64,000 nucleotides of DNA from positions 92,391 through 156,390 of the forward strand of contig DASTCX010000006.1 of assembly GCA_035710745.1 (NCBI GenBank). The letters run 5' to 3'. Origin of the DNA: Candidatus Eremiobacteraceae bacterium. GTDB lineage: Bacteria; Vulcanimicrobiota; Vulcanimicrobiia; Eremiobacterales; Eremiobacteraceae. Numbering within the stretch: position 1 is the stretch's first letter; every line of letters starts with the position of its first letter. Shown piece by piece: positions 56,019 through 63,871 of this stretch. The notes under the pieces are model-generated. The model did no database searches. It had not been told where the DNA came from and saw only the letters and a program-made list of their open reading frames with translations. A program made the position numbers and the translations under genes.

Positions 56019-56791
56019 GCGAAGCCGGTGCGGCTGTCGACCAGCACGCCGCGCGCGTCGCCGTCGTCGTCTTTCCGGGGACGAACTCCGAGGACGAAAC
56101 CGTCGACGCATGCCGCGATGCGGGCATGGACGCCCGTCTTTTCTGGTGGAGCGAGGATCCCGAGTCGCTGCGCTCGTTCGACGCGTACGTCTTCTCGGGC
56201 GGCTTCGCGCACGAGGATCGCGTCCGCGCCGGTGCGATCGCCTCGAAGAGCCCGTTGGTAGCCGTCGTGCGCGAAGAGGCCGAGCGCGGTAAGCTGATCC
56301 TCGGCATTTGCAACGGCGCGCAGATCCTCGCCGAGAGCGGCATGATCGGCGATGTCGCGATCGGGCGCAATCTGCCGTCTCGCCATTACCAGTGCCGCTT
56401 CGTCGACGTCGTCGCGGGCGACGAGCCGAGCAGGTGCGCGTTCACGCGATTCTTGGAGCCCGGAGCCTCGTTGCGCATGGTCGCAGCGCATGCCGAAGGA
56501 CGCTTCACGGGCGACGCGCGCTATTTCGACGATCTCGAGGAGCGCGGCCGAATCGTGCTCCGCTATGCCGGCAAGGCGCACAACGGCGCGATGCACCGCG
56601 CGGCCGGCATCTGCAACGACGATGGCAACATCCTCGCGCTCATGCCGCACCCGGAGCGCGCCGCATGGGCGTTCAACGTCGCGTTCGACGACCCGTCGCT
56701 GCGCTCGGACGAGCCGAACCGGCCCGTCGGCGCGCACGCGATATTCGAATCGATGGCGCGCAGCCTGCGCGATCTGAAAACCGCACGCTAG
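56015..56791 (+). CDS. purQ: FGAM synthase glutaminase subunit PurQ
   Basis: A 258-residue class I glutamine amidotransferase. AVVVFPGTNSEDETVDACRD opens the fold; the nucleophile Cys is in LILGICNGAQILAESGM, and the His-Glu pair in ALMPHPERAAWAFN. It supplies ammonia to PurL. GTG 56015 overlaps the M16 stop by four bases. In most bacteria with this PurL type, purQ is next to purL and purS; here the M16 gene separates purL from purQ and purS-like is 1.2 kb further on. Confidence 0.94.
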   Translation: MSEAGAAVDQHAARVAVVVFPGTNSEDETVDACRDAGMDARLFWWSEDPESLRSFDAYVFSGGFAHEDRVRAGAIASKSPLVAVVREEAERGKLILGICNGAQILAESGMIGDVAIGRNLPSRHYQCRFVDVVAGDEPSRCAFTRFLEPGASLRMVAAHAEGRFTGDARYFDDLEERGRIVLRYAGKAHNGAMHRAAGICNDDGNILALMPHPERAAWAFNVAFDDPSLRSDEPNRPVGAHAIFESMARSLRDLKTAR

Positions 56792-56807
56792 AAGGAGCGA
56801 ATTTCAA

Positions 56808-57302
56808 GTGCCTACGACCCACACGCCGCCGACCGGAGACGAGTCGATCGCGATCGCCGGTGAGGCGCGCAACCTCCAGGCGAAGATCAAGACGAAGCGC
56901 GGCGATATCGTATTCACGTTCTACCCGAACGACGCACCGAACACGGTCGCGTCGTTCGTCAAGCTCGCGCGCGCCGGTTTCTATGACGGCTTGACCTTCC
57001 ACCGCGTCGAACCGGGCTTCGTCATCCAAGGCGGCTGCCCGCTCGGCACCGGCACCGGCGACGCCGGCTACAAGTTGAAGGCGGAGTTCAACGCTCGACC
57101 GCACGTGAAGGGCACGGTCGCGATGGCGCGCGCGCAGAGCCCGAACTCGGCGGGATCTCAGTTCTACATCTGTTTGGGAGATGCGAGTTTCCTGGACCGT
57201 CAGTACACGGTATTCGGCCAGGTGAAGTCCGGACAAGACGCGGTCGATGCCGTCCGCGTCGGCGACGTCATGGAGAAGGTGACGATCGAGCCCGTCTCGT
57301 GA
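56808..57302 (+). CDS. Cyclophilin-type peptidyl-prolyl isomerase
   Basis: A 164-residue cyclophilin without a signal peptide. Conserved segments are KTKRGDIVFTFYPNDAPNTV, LTFHRVEPGFVIQGGCPLGT, GTVAMARAQSPNSAGSQFYI and the hydrophobic-pocket strand DRQYTVFGQVKSG. It speeds proline isomerisation in folding proteins. GTG 56808 lies 10 bases after a GAAGGAG ribosome site at 56791-56797. Its last 35 bases overlap the end of the convergent DJ-1/PfpI gene. Confidence 0.93.
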   Translation: MPTTHTPPTGDESIAIAGEARNLQAKIKTKRGDIVFTFYPNDAPNTVASFVKLARAGFYDGLTFHRVEPGFVIQGGCPLGTGTGDAGYKLKAEFNARPHVKGTVAMARAQSPNSAGSQFYICLGDASFLDRQYTVFGQVKSGQDAVDAVRVGDVMEKVTIEPVS

Positions 57303-57963
57303 GCGCGTCGAGGATGAGCCGCTCGCGCTCCTCGTAGCGCGCCGTCGTATCGCGTACATACGTCTCGACGTCCGCCTTGTCTGCGACGGACGGATGTCCG
57401 GCGCGAAACGGCGGATCGGGATCGTACTCGAGCCCGAGCTGCACCCGCTTCGCGACGTCGGCTCCGCGCAGCCGTGCGATGAGCGTGAAACCGAAATCTA
57501 TTCCGGCGGTGACGCCGCCGCCCGTGATGAGGTTGCCGTCTTCGACGACGCGTTTCGACACCGGCGTCGCGCCGAAAAGCTTCAGCAAATCGAGATAGCG
57601 CCAATGCGTCGTGGCTTGGCGGCCTTCGATCAGTCCCGCGACGCCCAAGAGCAGCGCTCCAGTGCAGACCGAGGTGACGTATTGCGCCGCTCGCGCCCTC
57701 GAAGCGACGAAATCGAGCAGCTTGTCGTTCGCTAACGACGCACCGATGCCGTGACCGCCGGGGATGAAAAGGACTTCGAATGGCGGCGCGTCGTCGAACG
57801 TCGCGTCGGGCGTGACCGCCGGCGCGAGGTCGGGGACGACCGGAGCGCCTGTTTCAGCGATGGTCAGCGCTTTGACGTCCGGCGCTCGCGAGAAGACGTC
57901 GAGCGGTCCGGCGAGATCGAGCAGCTCGAAGCCGGGGAATACGACCATGCCGATCGTCGTCAA
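57268..57963 (-). CDS. DJ-1/PfpI-family protein (isonitrile-hydratase-like)
   Basis: A 231-residue protein of the class I glutaminase-like fold. TTIGMVVFPGFELLDLAGPL is the first strand and helix, PPFEVLFIPGGHGIG the nucleophile-elbow partner, and the reactive Cys lies in YVTSVCTGALLLG. ITGGGVTAGIDFGFTLIA follows. This subgroup includes isonitrile hydratase and the N-terminal half of AraC-type GlxA regulators; no AraC domain is present here. The start is uncertain: TTG 57963 keeps the whole first strand, ATG 57948 would cut it; longer frames run into the divergent PurS-like gene. Confidence 0.82.
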   Translation of the reverse strand: MTTIGMVVFPGFELLDLAGPLDVFSRAPDVKALTIAETGAPVVPDLAPAVTPDATFDDAPPFEVLFIPGGHGIGASLANDKLLDFVASRARAAQYVTSVCTGALLLGVAGLIEGRQATTHWRYLDLLKLFGATPVSKRVVEDGNLITGGGVTAGIDFGFTLIARLRGADVAKRVQLGLEYDPDPPFRAGHPSVADKADVETYVRDTTARYEERERLILDALTRRARSSPSP

Positions 57964-58027
57964 CGCGCGCGCACCTCGCTTGCGAAGGGCAGGTCGCGCG
58001 TAGTCCCGCGTCGGACTTGGCCACGCG

Positions 58028-58519
58028 ATGCCCGTGTATGAATTCGGCGTTGAGTTGACCGTCGGCGACAATACCGCCTTCACCGTGCGCGGCGCGCTGC
58101 GCGGCTTGGGCTACGTCGATCTCGATCGCGTCGAACGCAGTGAGCTGCTGCGGCTCAAGCTTCCCGAAGGCGGACTATCGATCGACGCTTGCGGCGCAGC
58201 GCTGACGCACGCCGAGGTCGTGTTCAATCCGAACAAACACCGGCTCTCGCATTCGGGCCTGCCGGAGACCGCCGTCTATGAGGCGGTCGTGACGGACGTC
58301 GACGACGACTCGAACGCTCTCGCCGACGTTCTTCGCGAGCGGTTCGGCATCGATGGGCTCGAGAACATCGAGCGCGCGACCGCGTGGCGGCTCTACGAGA
58401 CCGGCGGCAAGCCAGCCGACGCGCAGCTGCTCGAATGGGCGTGCACCTCGCTGCTCGCGAACAAGTTCTCGCAATCGTTCACGGTCCGCCGCTCCCCCAC
58501 GCGCACCGCCGTCAAATAA
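58028..58519 (+). CDS. Tandem PurS-like protein, probable third FGAM synthase subunit
   Basis: A 163-residue protein that looks like two diverged PurS domains in a row. Half one: VYEFGVELTVGDNTAFTVRG, then LGYVDLDRVERSELLRLKLP. Half two: VYEAVVTDVDDDSNALADVL, IDGLENIERATAWRLYETGG, ending in LLEWACTSLLANKFSQSFTV, which resembles the LLANxxIExYxx end of PurS. Ordinary PurS is about 80 residues and works as a dimer, so a 163-residue tandem could replace it. The genomic setting (purL of the small type and purQ just upstream, no other purS seen) supports this. The match is by eye only; sequence identity to true PurS is low. Confidence 0.6.
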   Translation: MPVYEFGVELTVGDNTAFTVRGALRGLGYVDLDRVERSELLRLKLPEGGLSIDACGAALTHAEVVFNPNKHRLSHSGLPETAVYEAVVTDVDDDSNALADVLRERFGIDGLENIERATAWRLYETGGKPADAQLLEWACTSLLANKFSQSFTVRRSPTRTAVK

Positions 58520-58542
58520 GCCTTCTAAGAAGCGACTTGGGA

Positions 58543-58566
58543 GCGGTCGAGATTTATCTCGACCGC
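58543..58566. repeat. Family-A palindrome after the PurS-like gene
   Basis: Core GGTCGAGATTTATCTCGACC with CCGCGG to the right, the reverse orientation of the units with AGATAAATCT. Confidence 0.9.
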
Positions 58567-58594
58567 CGCGGTCATCTCAGTCGTCTTGGGGTCA

Positions 58595-58636
58595 ACAAAA
58601 ATAAAAGGTGCGAGCACAGGACGTAGAGCTCGCACC
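58595..58636 (-). terminator. Rho-independent terminator of the HTH/TPR regulator gene
   Basis: On the minus strand GGTGCGAGC pairs with GCTCGCACC (58628-58636 and 58607-58615), a perfect 9-bp stem with a 12-base loop, followed by TTTTATTTTTGT. It lies 77 bp beyond the stop of the minus-strand gene ending at 58713. Confidence 0.8.
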
Positions 58637-58712
58637 AGGGGTGGGTGTTAGGAGTGCCGGAGTCAGTATAGCACGCGGATGCCGCGCGCCGCATCACGTT
58701 GGCACTATGTTG

Positions 58713-60380
58713 TCAGCCGCGCAACAGCCTCGCGAGATCGATGGCATCTGCTTTATGCTTACGATTGCCTGTGAGCCGCGCCGACAGTTCGTATGCCGCG
58801 ACGAGCTCCGGCGATTTGCCGAAGCGCTCGATGAGCGGCAGCGCCTCGCGGACCGCGAGCAGCGCCTGCGCGCGTTCGCCGCGTCCTTCGTACGCGAGGG
58901 CTCGGATCAGGCACGCATAGCCGACGAATCCCGCTTTGCCTTGCCGCTGCATCGCTTCGCCCGCGCGTAGCGAGGCTGCGAGCGCTTCGACATAGCGGTG
59001 CGACAACAGGAGAAGCTCGGCTTCAGCGAGCTCGAGTCTCGCCCAACCCGCGCCGCCTTGTTCGACGCGAGAGCGTCCCTCGTCGATCAAGCGACGCGCT
59101 GCGTCGAAATCGCCGACCTCCGCTTCGCTTTCGGCGGCGGCGGCGCTCAGGAGCGCGAATTCCGTGCCTTTCATCGTCGCGCGAGCGATGCCGATCGTCC
59201 GGCGCGTCGTCTGCGCGGCGCCTTCGGCGTTGCCGTTGAGCCGTTCCATGCTCGATAGCCAGCCGAGCGCCATGAGCGCGTCGTGGAGCATGCCGCGCCG
59301 CTCGGCGAGAACCGCAGCAGCCGACATCTCGCGCATCGCCCACGCGACATCGCCGTCTTTGACGAGATGGACCATCGACGACGCGGCGAGCAGTGCGTAA
59401 TGAGCGTCATCCGGCGGATCGTCCAGGCGCTCGAGCGCGTTCCATGCGCTTTCGACCTCACCGCCGGCGGTCTCGATATTGCCGGTGAGCCAGTGGAGCA
59501 CTGCCGAATTTGCGTGCGCGCGGACCAAGACGTCGGTCGCGCCGAGAGGAGCGTCACCGAGCAGGCTCGTCGACTTGAGCGCCGCGAGATCGTAGCCTTG
59601 GAACGCAGCCGGGGTTTCGCCGCGGACGCGAGCGATCGTCGCGGACGAGAGGTCGATGTCGCACTCGACGAGCAGGCTCTGCCTGTCCTTGGGCGCTTCG
59701 CTCGTCGCGATCGCACGTCTGGCATTTTCGACTGCGGTCGCGGCTTTTTCCGTGTAGCCGGAGTCGACGAGTGTGATCGCTGCTGCATTGAAGGCACGGG
59801 CGCGCTGGAGACTCGACGTCGAATTCGTGGCGACCTGATCGAGGACGCCGAGCGCGTCGTCGAACTTGCCCATGTTGCGCAGCAAGGTCGCGTAGCGCAA
59901 TTCGAGGTCGAAGCTGTCGCCGAGGTTGACGACGGCGAGCACCGGCGGCGCATATCGCGGCAGATCCTCGACGAGGCGAAGACGAATGCCGTCGAGATCG
60001 CGGAAAAGCGTCCTTAGCGATATGCCAAGGTCGCGAGCCACTGCTTTATATGGCTCGGTGCCGATGACGCAGCGTCTGACGATTTCGGATTGGCGGTGAG
60101 AGCGATCGCCGTCGAAGGGGTTGCCCTCTGAGGGATCGAGCGCTCGTAAGACCGAGGCGACCGCTTGCGCCACACGTGACACGACGACGCGATCCGGGAG
60201 TTGCTCCGAGCCTTCTCTATCCGCAGCGAGAAGGTGCGCGACGAGCGGATTCGACCGTAGCGCCTTCGCGTTGCGCATGTTGTGGAGGAGGTGTCGTGCG
60301 GCTACGTCCGTCGCATCGATTGGTTGAGCGTATGCTTGATTATCCACGGCTGGCCCCTCGCTGCCGCTGTTATGTAGCAT
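58713..60380 (-). CDS. Helix-turn-helix/TPR regulatory protein
   Basis: A 555-residue cytosolic protein. Residues ~60-140 contain a DNA-binding-like region (SEIVRRCVIGTEPYKAVARD, LGISLRTLFRDLDGIRLRLV) resembling sigma-factor or WhiB-type helix-turn-helix segments. The remainder, ~160-555, is a chain of TPR-like helical pairs (LRYATLLRNMGKFDDALGVL, AFNAAAITLVDSGYTEKAAT, LIRALAYEGRGERAQALLAV). The layout is like MalT/SARP-type regulators without an ATPase domain, so it could bind a partner through the TPR array. ATG 60380 lacks a clear ribosome site. It ends with a good intrinsic terminator. Confidence 0.7.
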   Translation of the reverse strand: MLHNSGSEGPAVDNQAYAQPIDATDVAARHLLHNMRNAKALRSNPLVAHLLAADREGSEQLPDRVVVSRVAQAVASVLRALDPSEGNPFDGDRSHRQSEIVRRCVIGTEPYKAVARDLGISLRTLFRDLDGIRLRLVEDLPRYAPPVLAVVNLGDSFDLELRYATLLRNMGKFDDALGVLDQVATNSTSSLQRARAFNAAAITLVDSGYTEKAATAVENARRAIATSEAPKDRQSLLVECDIDLSSATIARVRGETPAAFQGYDLAALKSTSLLGDAPLGATDVLVRAHANSAVLHWLTGNIETAGGEVESAWNALERLDDPPDDAHYALLAASSMVHLVKDGDVAWAMREMSAAAVLAERRGMLHDALMALGWLSSMERLNGNAEGAAQTTRRTIGIARATMKGTEFALLSAAAAESEAEVGDFDAARRLIDEGRSRVEQGGAGWARLELAEAELLLLSHRYVEALAASLRAGEAMQRQGKAGFVGYACLIRALAYEGRGERAQALLAVREALPLIERFGKSPELVAAYELSARLTGNRKHKADAIDLARLLRG

Positions 60381-60601
60381 TTATTTTCGGCGTGTCCCGA
60401 CTAGGCCCTCGCGCCGCATCGTGTTCTGAGCCTCATATCCTAGCATGCAGGCGCCGCAAATCCCGGTACAAACTGCCAAAATAGTGACAAACTGCTCAAG
60501 GCTTGTCAGCAGCGCGTCCTTTCGCGGACCTGCCGATGCATGGGCGTCCGACGCGCGGCGGAGGAAATGACACATGGACGGGCGCCGTGCCCGCCTGAGT
60601 C

Positions 60602-60640
60602 GAGGCCTCCGCAAGCCCTACGGGGGCCTTGGCTTTTCGC
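60602..60640 (+). terminator. Orphan hairpin with T tract
   Basis: AGGCCTCCG pairs with CGGGGGCCT (one G-U) and is followed by TGGCTTTT. It would stop a rightward transcript, but no plus-strand gene lies upstream within 2 kb, so it may end an unrecognised small RNA or be incidental. Confidence 0.35.
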
Positions 60641-60676
60641 GCTCTTTTTCGCGAACGTTCGATCAGAAAAATGGGA

Positions 60677-60700
60677 GCGGTCGAGATTCATCTCGACCGC
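60677..60700. repeat. Family-A palindrome
   Basis: Core GGTCGAGATTCATCTCGACC, just after the end of the minus-strand membrane-protein gene. Confidence 0.9.
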
Positions 60701-60722
60701 CGCGATCTATCCATCTATCCAT

Positions 60723-61430
60723 CTAAGGCAGATCGAACGCGTCGCGAACGGCACGGCTTCGCAACGAGATGTACGCCCACAGGAAGGCGGCGAGTATGGG
60801 CAGCACGGCGATCGCCAACAGTCCGACCGCCGACGCGTTGTAACTAGGATTCTCTATCATCAACTCCGTGAAGAAGTTCGGGTCGACCGCTTGGACGACC
60901 GACCAGGCGATGATGAACATCCCGCCGACGACGACGAGTCCGTATGTCGGCCCCTGAAGAGTCGCTCGCCAGGAGACGAGCAGCTTGTAGAGCTGCTCGA
61001 GTTTCCTGACGCCGTATCCCAACAAAGCGAGCACTCCGACGAAGATGCAAATGAGGATCACGTTCAGCTCGAAGATCGGATCGTCTGCAAGCGAGCGAAA
61101 GATCGCTTCGAGCGGCAACATAAAAAGAGCGCACGCGGTCGTGATCGCGCCGAGCAGCGTGTAGAGGTAGGCATACATGTATGCGGCCCTACTTCGATAA
61201 AACAGGCCGACGGTTGCGGCTACATATATGAGGTGAAGGGCGATGGTGCCTGGATAGAGCGGCCACAGCGGCTGACGAAAATCGTATACCAGCACGCAGA
61301 TCCCACCGAAGAGCAACATCGCTGCGATGATGTACACGCGAAGCCGCGTGCCGCTATCAGGCCACGGACCGCTGCGGCCCCGCACGAAATCGGCCAACCA
61401 TCGTATGGCGGCATTCATCGCAGGCGGCAT
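60723..61430 (-). CDS. Polytopic membrane protein of unknown function
   Basis: A 235-residue membrane protein with about six helices, for example VYIIAAMLLFGGICVLVYDF, GTIALHLIYVAATVGLFY, YTLLGAITTACALFMLPL, LNVILICIFVGVLALLGYGV, YGLVVVGGMFIIAWSVVQAV and SAVGLLAIAVLPILAAFLWA. I do not recognise a family. I start at ATG 61430, which has GGAG seven bases upstream and keeps clear of the divergent purP; ATG 61418 is a close alternative. It may share the 50-bp divergent region with purP. Confidence 0.7.
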   Translation of the reverse strand: MPPAMNAAIRWLADFVRGRSGPWPDSGTRLRVYIIAAMLLFGGICVLVYDFRQPLWPLYPGTIALHLIYVAATVGLFYRSRAAYMYAYLYTLLGAITTACALFMLPLEAIFRSLADDPIFELNVILICIFVGVLALLGYGVRKLEQLYKLLVSWRATLQGPTYGLVVVGGMFIIAWSVVQAVDPNFFTELMIENPSYNASAVGLLAIAVLPILAAFLWAYISLRSRAVRDAFDLP

Positions 61431-61480
61431 TCGCCCGCTCCAAGGTCGGACCCGCCTGACGCGAGAATACATCGGGGCAA

Positions 61481-62584
61481 ATGCCGAAAACTCAGCCACA
61501 GCTGTTCACCATCGCGACGCTGGGCAGCCACTCGGCCTTGCAGATCCTCAAAGGCGCCAAGGACGAGGGCTTCCACACGCTAGCGGTGGTGACGCCGCAA
61601 AACCAGCCCCTTTACTCGAGCTTCGCGTTCGTCGACGAAGTCGAGGTCATCGACAAGTACTCGGACTTCCCGGGGCTCGAGCCGAAGCTCGCCGGCCGCA
61701 AGATCATCCTCGTGCCGCACGGATCGTTCGTCGCCTACCTATCGCTTCGCGAGCACAAGGCGATGACGACGCCGTACTTCGGCAACAAGGCCGTGCTCGA
61801 TCTCGAAGCCGATCGAATGAAGCAGCGCGATTGGCTCCTTCGCGCCGGCTTGAGGATGCCGCGCCAGTTCACGCAGGCGAGCGAGATCGATAGGCCCGTC
61901 ATCGTGAAGCTGTACGGCGCGCTCGGCGGTAAGGGCTACCTCTTCGTCAAGAACGCCGACGACTTCAGCACGCGGGCCGCCAAGCTCAAGCAGCAGTACA
62001 TCATGCAGGAGTACATCATCGGCGTTCCGGTGTACATCCACTACTTCTATTCGCCGCTCACCGGCAAGCTCGAGATCATGTCGATGGATCGCCGCTACGA
62101 GAGCAACGTCGACTCGCTCGGGCGCATCCCGTCGGCCGACCAAGAAGGCTGGGATCTGCAGCCTTCGTACGTCGTCATCGGCAACCAGCCGATCAGTTTG
62201 CGCGAATCGCTGCTCGCCGAAGCCTTCCATATGGGTGAGGCCGTCGTGCGAGTCAGTCGCGAGCTGTGCCCAGAGCGCGGCCTTTTCGGTGCGTTCTGTC
62301 TCGAGACGATCGTCACGCCGGAGGCGGAGTTCTACTTGATGGAGATCTCCGCGCGCATCGTCGCCGGCACGAATCTCTTCATCGACGGATCGCCGTACTC
62401 GTATCTCAACTATGACGAGCCGATGTCGACCGGCCGGCGCATAGCCCGCGAGATCAAGAACGCGCTGCTCTCGAACAGCCTCGAGATGGTGCTCGACCAG
62501 TCGAGCAAGTTGCCGGAGTTCTACCTCGCCGATCTCGAATCGCCCGGTGTCGCGATCTCGGGTCCCGGCGTGCCGGCGAACTAG
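61481..62584 (+). CDS. purP: PurP, formate-dependent FAICAR synthetase (archaeal type)
   Basis: A 367-residue ATP-grasp enzyme matching archaeal PurP along its length: FTIATLGSHSALQILKGAKD at the start, ILVPHGSFVAYLSL, the ATP loop VKLYGALGGKGYLF, VYIHYFYSPLTGKLEIMSMD, RRYESNVDSLGRIPSADQE, PSYVVIGNQPISLRESLL and the metal-site end LMEISARIVAGTNLF. PurP makes FAICAR from AICAR with formate and ATP, a job most bacteria give to PurH. All active-site segments look intact. It forms a two-gene unit with the diverged paralogue after 4 bp. Confidence 0.93.
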   Translation: MPKTQPQLFTIATLGSHSALQILKGAKDEGFHTLAVVTPQNQPLYSSFAFVDEVEVIDKYSDFPGLEPKLAGRKIILVPHGSFVAYLSLREHKAMTTPYFGNKAVLDLEADRMKQRDWLLRAGLRMPRQFTQASEIDRPVIVKLYGALGGKGYLFVKNADDFSTRAAKLKQQYIMQEYIIGVPVYIHYFYSPLTGKLEIMSMDRRYESNVDSLGRIPSADQEGWDLQPSYVVIGNQPISLRESLLAEAFHMGEAVVRVSRELCPERGLFGAFCLETIVTPEAEFYLMEISARIVAGTNLFIDGSPYSYLNYDEPMSTGRRIAREIKNALLSNSLEMVLDQSSKLPEFYLADLESPGVAISGPGVPAN

Positions 62585-62588
62585 AGGA

Positions 62589-63731
62589 ATGGCCCAAGGC
62601 TCGAAAGCCCCCGACGCGCTCGCTCGATACGACCGGCGCGCGCTGACCGTCTGTTCTATCGGCAGCCATTCCGCGCTCGACGTGTGCCTCGGCGCGAAGC
62701 GCAACGGTCTGCGGTCGCTCGTCGTCGCCTCGCGCGGTCGGGAGACGACGTACGACACGTACTACCGCACGCGGGCGGACGGCGGCTGCGTCGACGACAC
62801 GATCGTGCTTGCGCAATTCGCCGACATACTCGACACCGCTGTCCAACGTGACCTGCTCGGCCGCAATGTCATCTTCGTACCGAACCGCTCATTCGAGGTC
62901 TATCTGCGGCAGCGATACACGTACGACGAGATCGAGGCGGGCATGCTCGTGCCGTTTTTCGGCTCACGCAAACTGCTGCGTGCCGAAGAGCGCGGCGAGG
63001 ATTCGCCCGACGACCAATACTCGCTGCTCGACCGCGCCGGCATCCGATATCCGCGGCGCCTCGCGGGGCCGTCGGACATCGACGGATTGACGATCGTCAA
63101 GGCGCCGCACGCGAAGGTGTCGTTCGAGCGCGCCTTCTTCCTTACGACCGATCCGCTTCATTATAGAGAGCGCTCCGCCGAACTCGTCGAGCGCGGCGTC
63201 GTGACCGTCGATGGGCTCTCGACCGCGGTCTTCGAAGAGTACGTCATCGGTCCGACGGTCAATTTGAATTTCTTCTGGTCGCCCATCTCGAACGAGCTCG
63301 AGCTGCTCGGCACCGACACGCGACGCCAAACCGACATCGACGGCGCGCGCTCGCTGCTCGCGCGCGAACAGGCCGCGCTAGGAGACGGCTACGTGCCCGG
63401 GATGGAAGAGGCGGGGCATATCGCGACGACGCTCACCGAGTCGATGCTCGAGCAGGCCTTCGATATGGGCTCGCGCTTTGTGAAGGCCGCCTACGAGGCG
63501 ATGCCGCCCGGCATCATCGGGCCGTTCGCCCTCCAGTGCATCATCGCGTCCGGGCCGCCGAAATCGTTCGTCGTCTACGACGTGTCGCTGCGTATCCCAG
63601 GATCGCCTGGGACCAAGTACACGCCGTACAGCGCGTATCGCTGGGGTACCGAGATGTCGGTGGGCGAGCGAATCGGGAAAGAGATCGCGCTCGCTCGCGA
63701 CTCGAATCGCCTCGCCGACATCTGCACCTAA
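62589..63731 (+). CDS. Diverged PurP paralogue, probably altered or non-catalytic
   Basis: A 380-residue PurP-family protein: LTVCSIGSHSALDVCLGAKR, NVIFVPNRSFEVYLRQRYTY, GMLVPFFGSRKLLRAEERGE and MPPGIIGPFALQCIIASGPP follow PurP closely. Key sites differ: the Gly-rich ATP loop (ALGGKGY in the first copy) is AKVSFERAF here, RRYESN is RRQTDI, and the metal-site text EISARI is DVSLRI. It begins at ATG 62589 immediately after GAGGA. It may be a structural or regulatory partner of the first PurP, or act on a different substrate. Paired purP genes also occur in some archaea. Confidence 0.82.
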   Translation: MAQGSKAPDALARYDRRALTVCSIGSHSALDVCLGAKRNGLRSLVVASRGRETTYDTYYRTRADGGCVDDTIVLAQFADILDTAVQRDLLGRNVIFVPNRSFEVYLRQRYTYDEIEAGMLVPFFGSRKLLRAEERGEDSPDDQYSLLDRAGIRYPRRLAGPSDIDGLTIVKAPHAKVSFERAFFLTTDPLHYRERSAELVERGVVTVDGLSTAVFEEYVIGPTVNLNFFWSPISNELELLGTDTRRQTDIDGARSLLAREQAALGDGYVPGMEEAGHIATTLTESMLEQAFDMGSRFVKAAYEAMPPGIIGPFALQCIIASGPPKSFVVYDVSLRIPGSPGTKYTPYSAYRWGTEMSVGERIGKEIALARDSNRLADICT

Positions 63732-63752
63732 GGCAGAGAAATTCGAAAGGGA

Positions 63753-63776
63753 GCGGTCGAGATTTATCTCGACCGG
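63753..63776. repeat. Family-A palindrome after the purP pair
   Basis: Core GGTCGAGATTTATCTCGACC. It is followed by GAGACGAGCTTGCAACTG, the same spacer type as in the family-A doublets, but the next unit (55 bp on) is a family-B palindrome. Confidence 0.9.
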
Positions 63777-63807
63777 AGACGAGCTTGCAACTGAAAGGCC
63801 GCTCTTA

Positions 63808-63824
63808 GCCGAGCTTCGCTCGGC
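63808..63824. repeat. Family-B palindrome (GCCGAGCTTCGCTCGGC)
   Basis: Followed by CTACTACATTTATCC, the same right flank (CTACTACAT) as the copy inside the M16 gene. Confidence 0.85.
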
Positions 63825-63850
63825 CTACTACATTTATCCACAATGCGAGG

Positions 63851-63871
63851 CCGCGGCGATCGAGATAAATC
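63851..63871. repeat. Family-A palindrome cut by the ISL3-type element
   Basis: CCGCGGCGATCGAGATAAATC is the left part of a unit; the expected CTCGACCGC arm is missing and the element's end begins instead. Confidence 0.75.

Larger units (their letters stand above)
60381..60722. other. 342-bp gene-free stretch
   Basis: Between the starts of the HTH/TPR gene and the end of the membrane-protein gene, both on the minus strand. It holds a TGACAA...TTGTCA dyad (60485-60490, 60503-60508), a plus-strand hairpin with T tract (60602-60640), the 10-bp dyad CGAACGTTCG (60652-60661), a family-A palindrome (60677-60700) and a CCATCTAT direct repeat near 60705-60725. I find no convincing coding frame. Confidence 0.6.

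Noticed and set aside
60602..60640. Riboswitch such as the ZTP (pfl) type before the purine-linked genes
   Set aside because: The words CCGCCTGAG and the hairpin recall it, but the conserved core is missing and no plus-strand gene follows directly.
60540..61583. 347-residue plus-strand open frame
   Set aside because: It runs antisense to the membrane-protein gene, crosses a palindrome and a terminator-like hairpin, and matches no family by eye.
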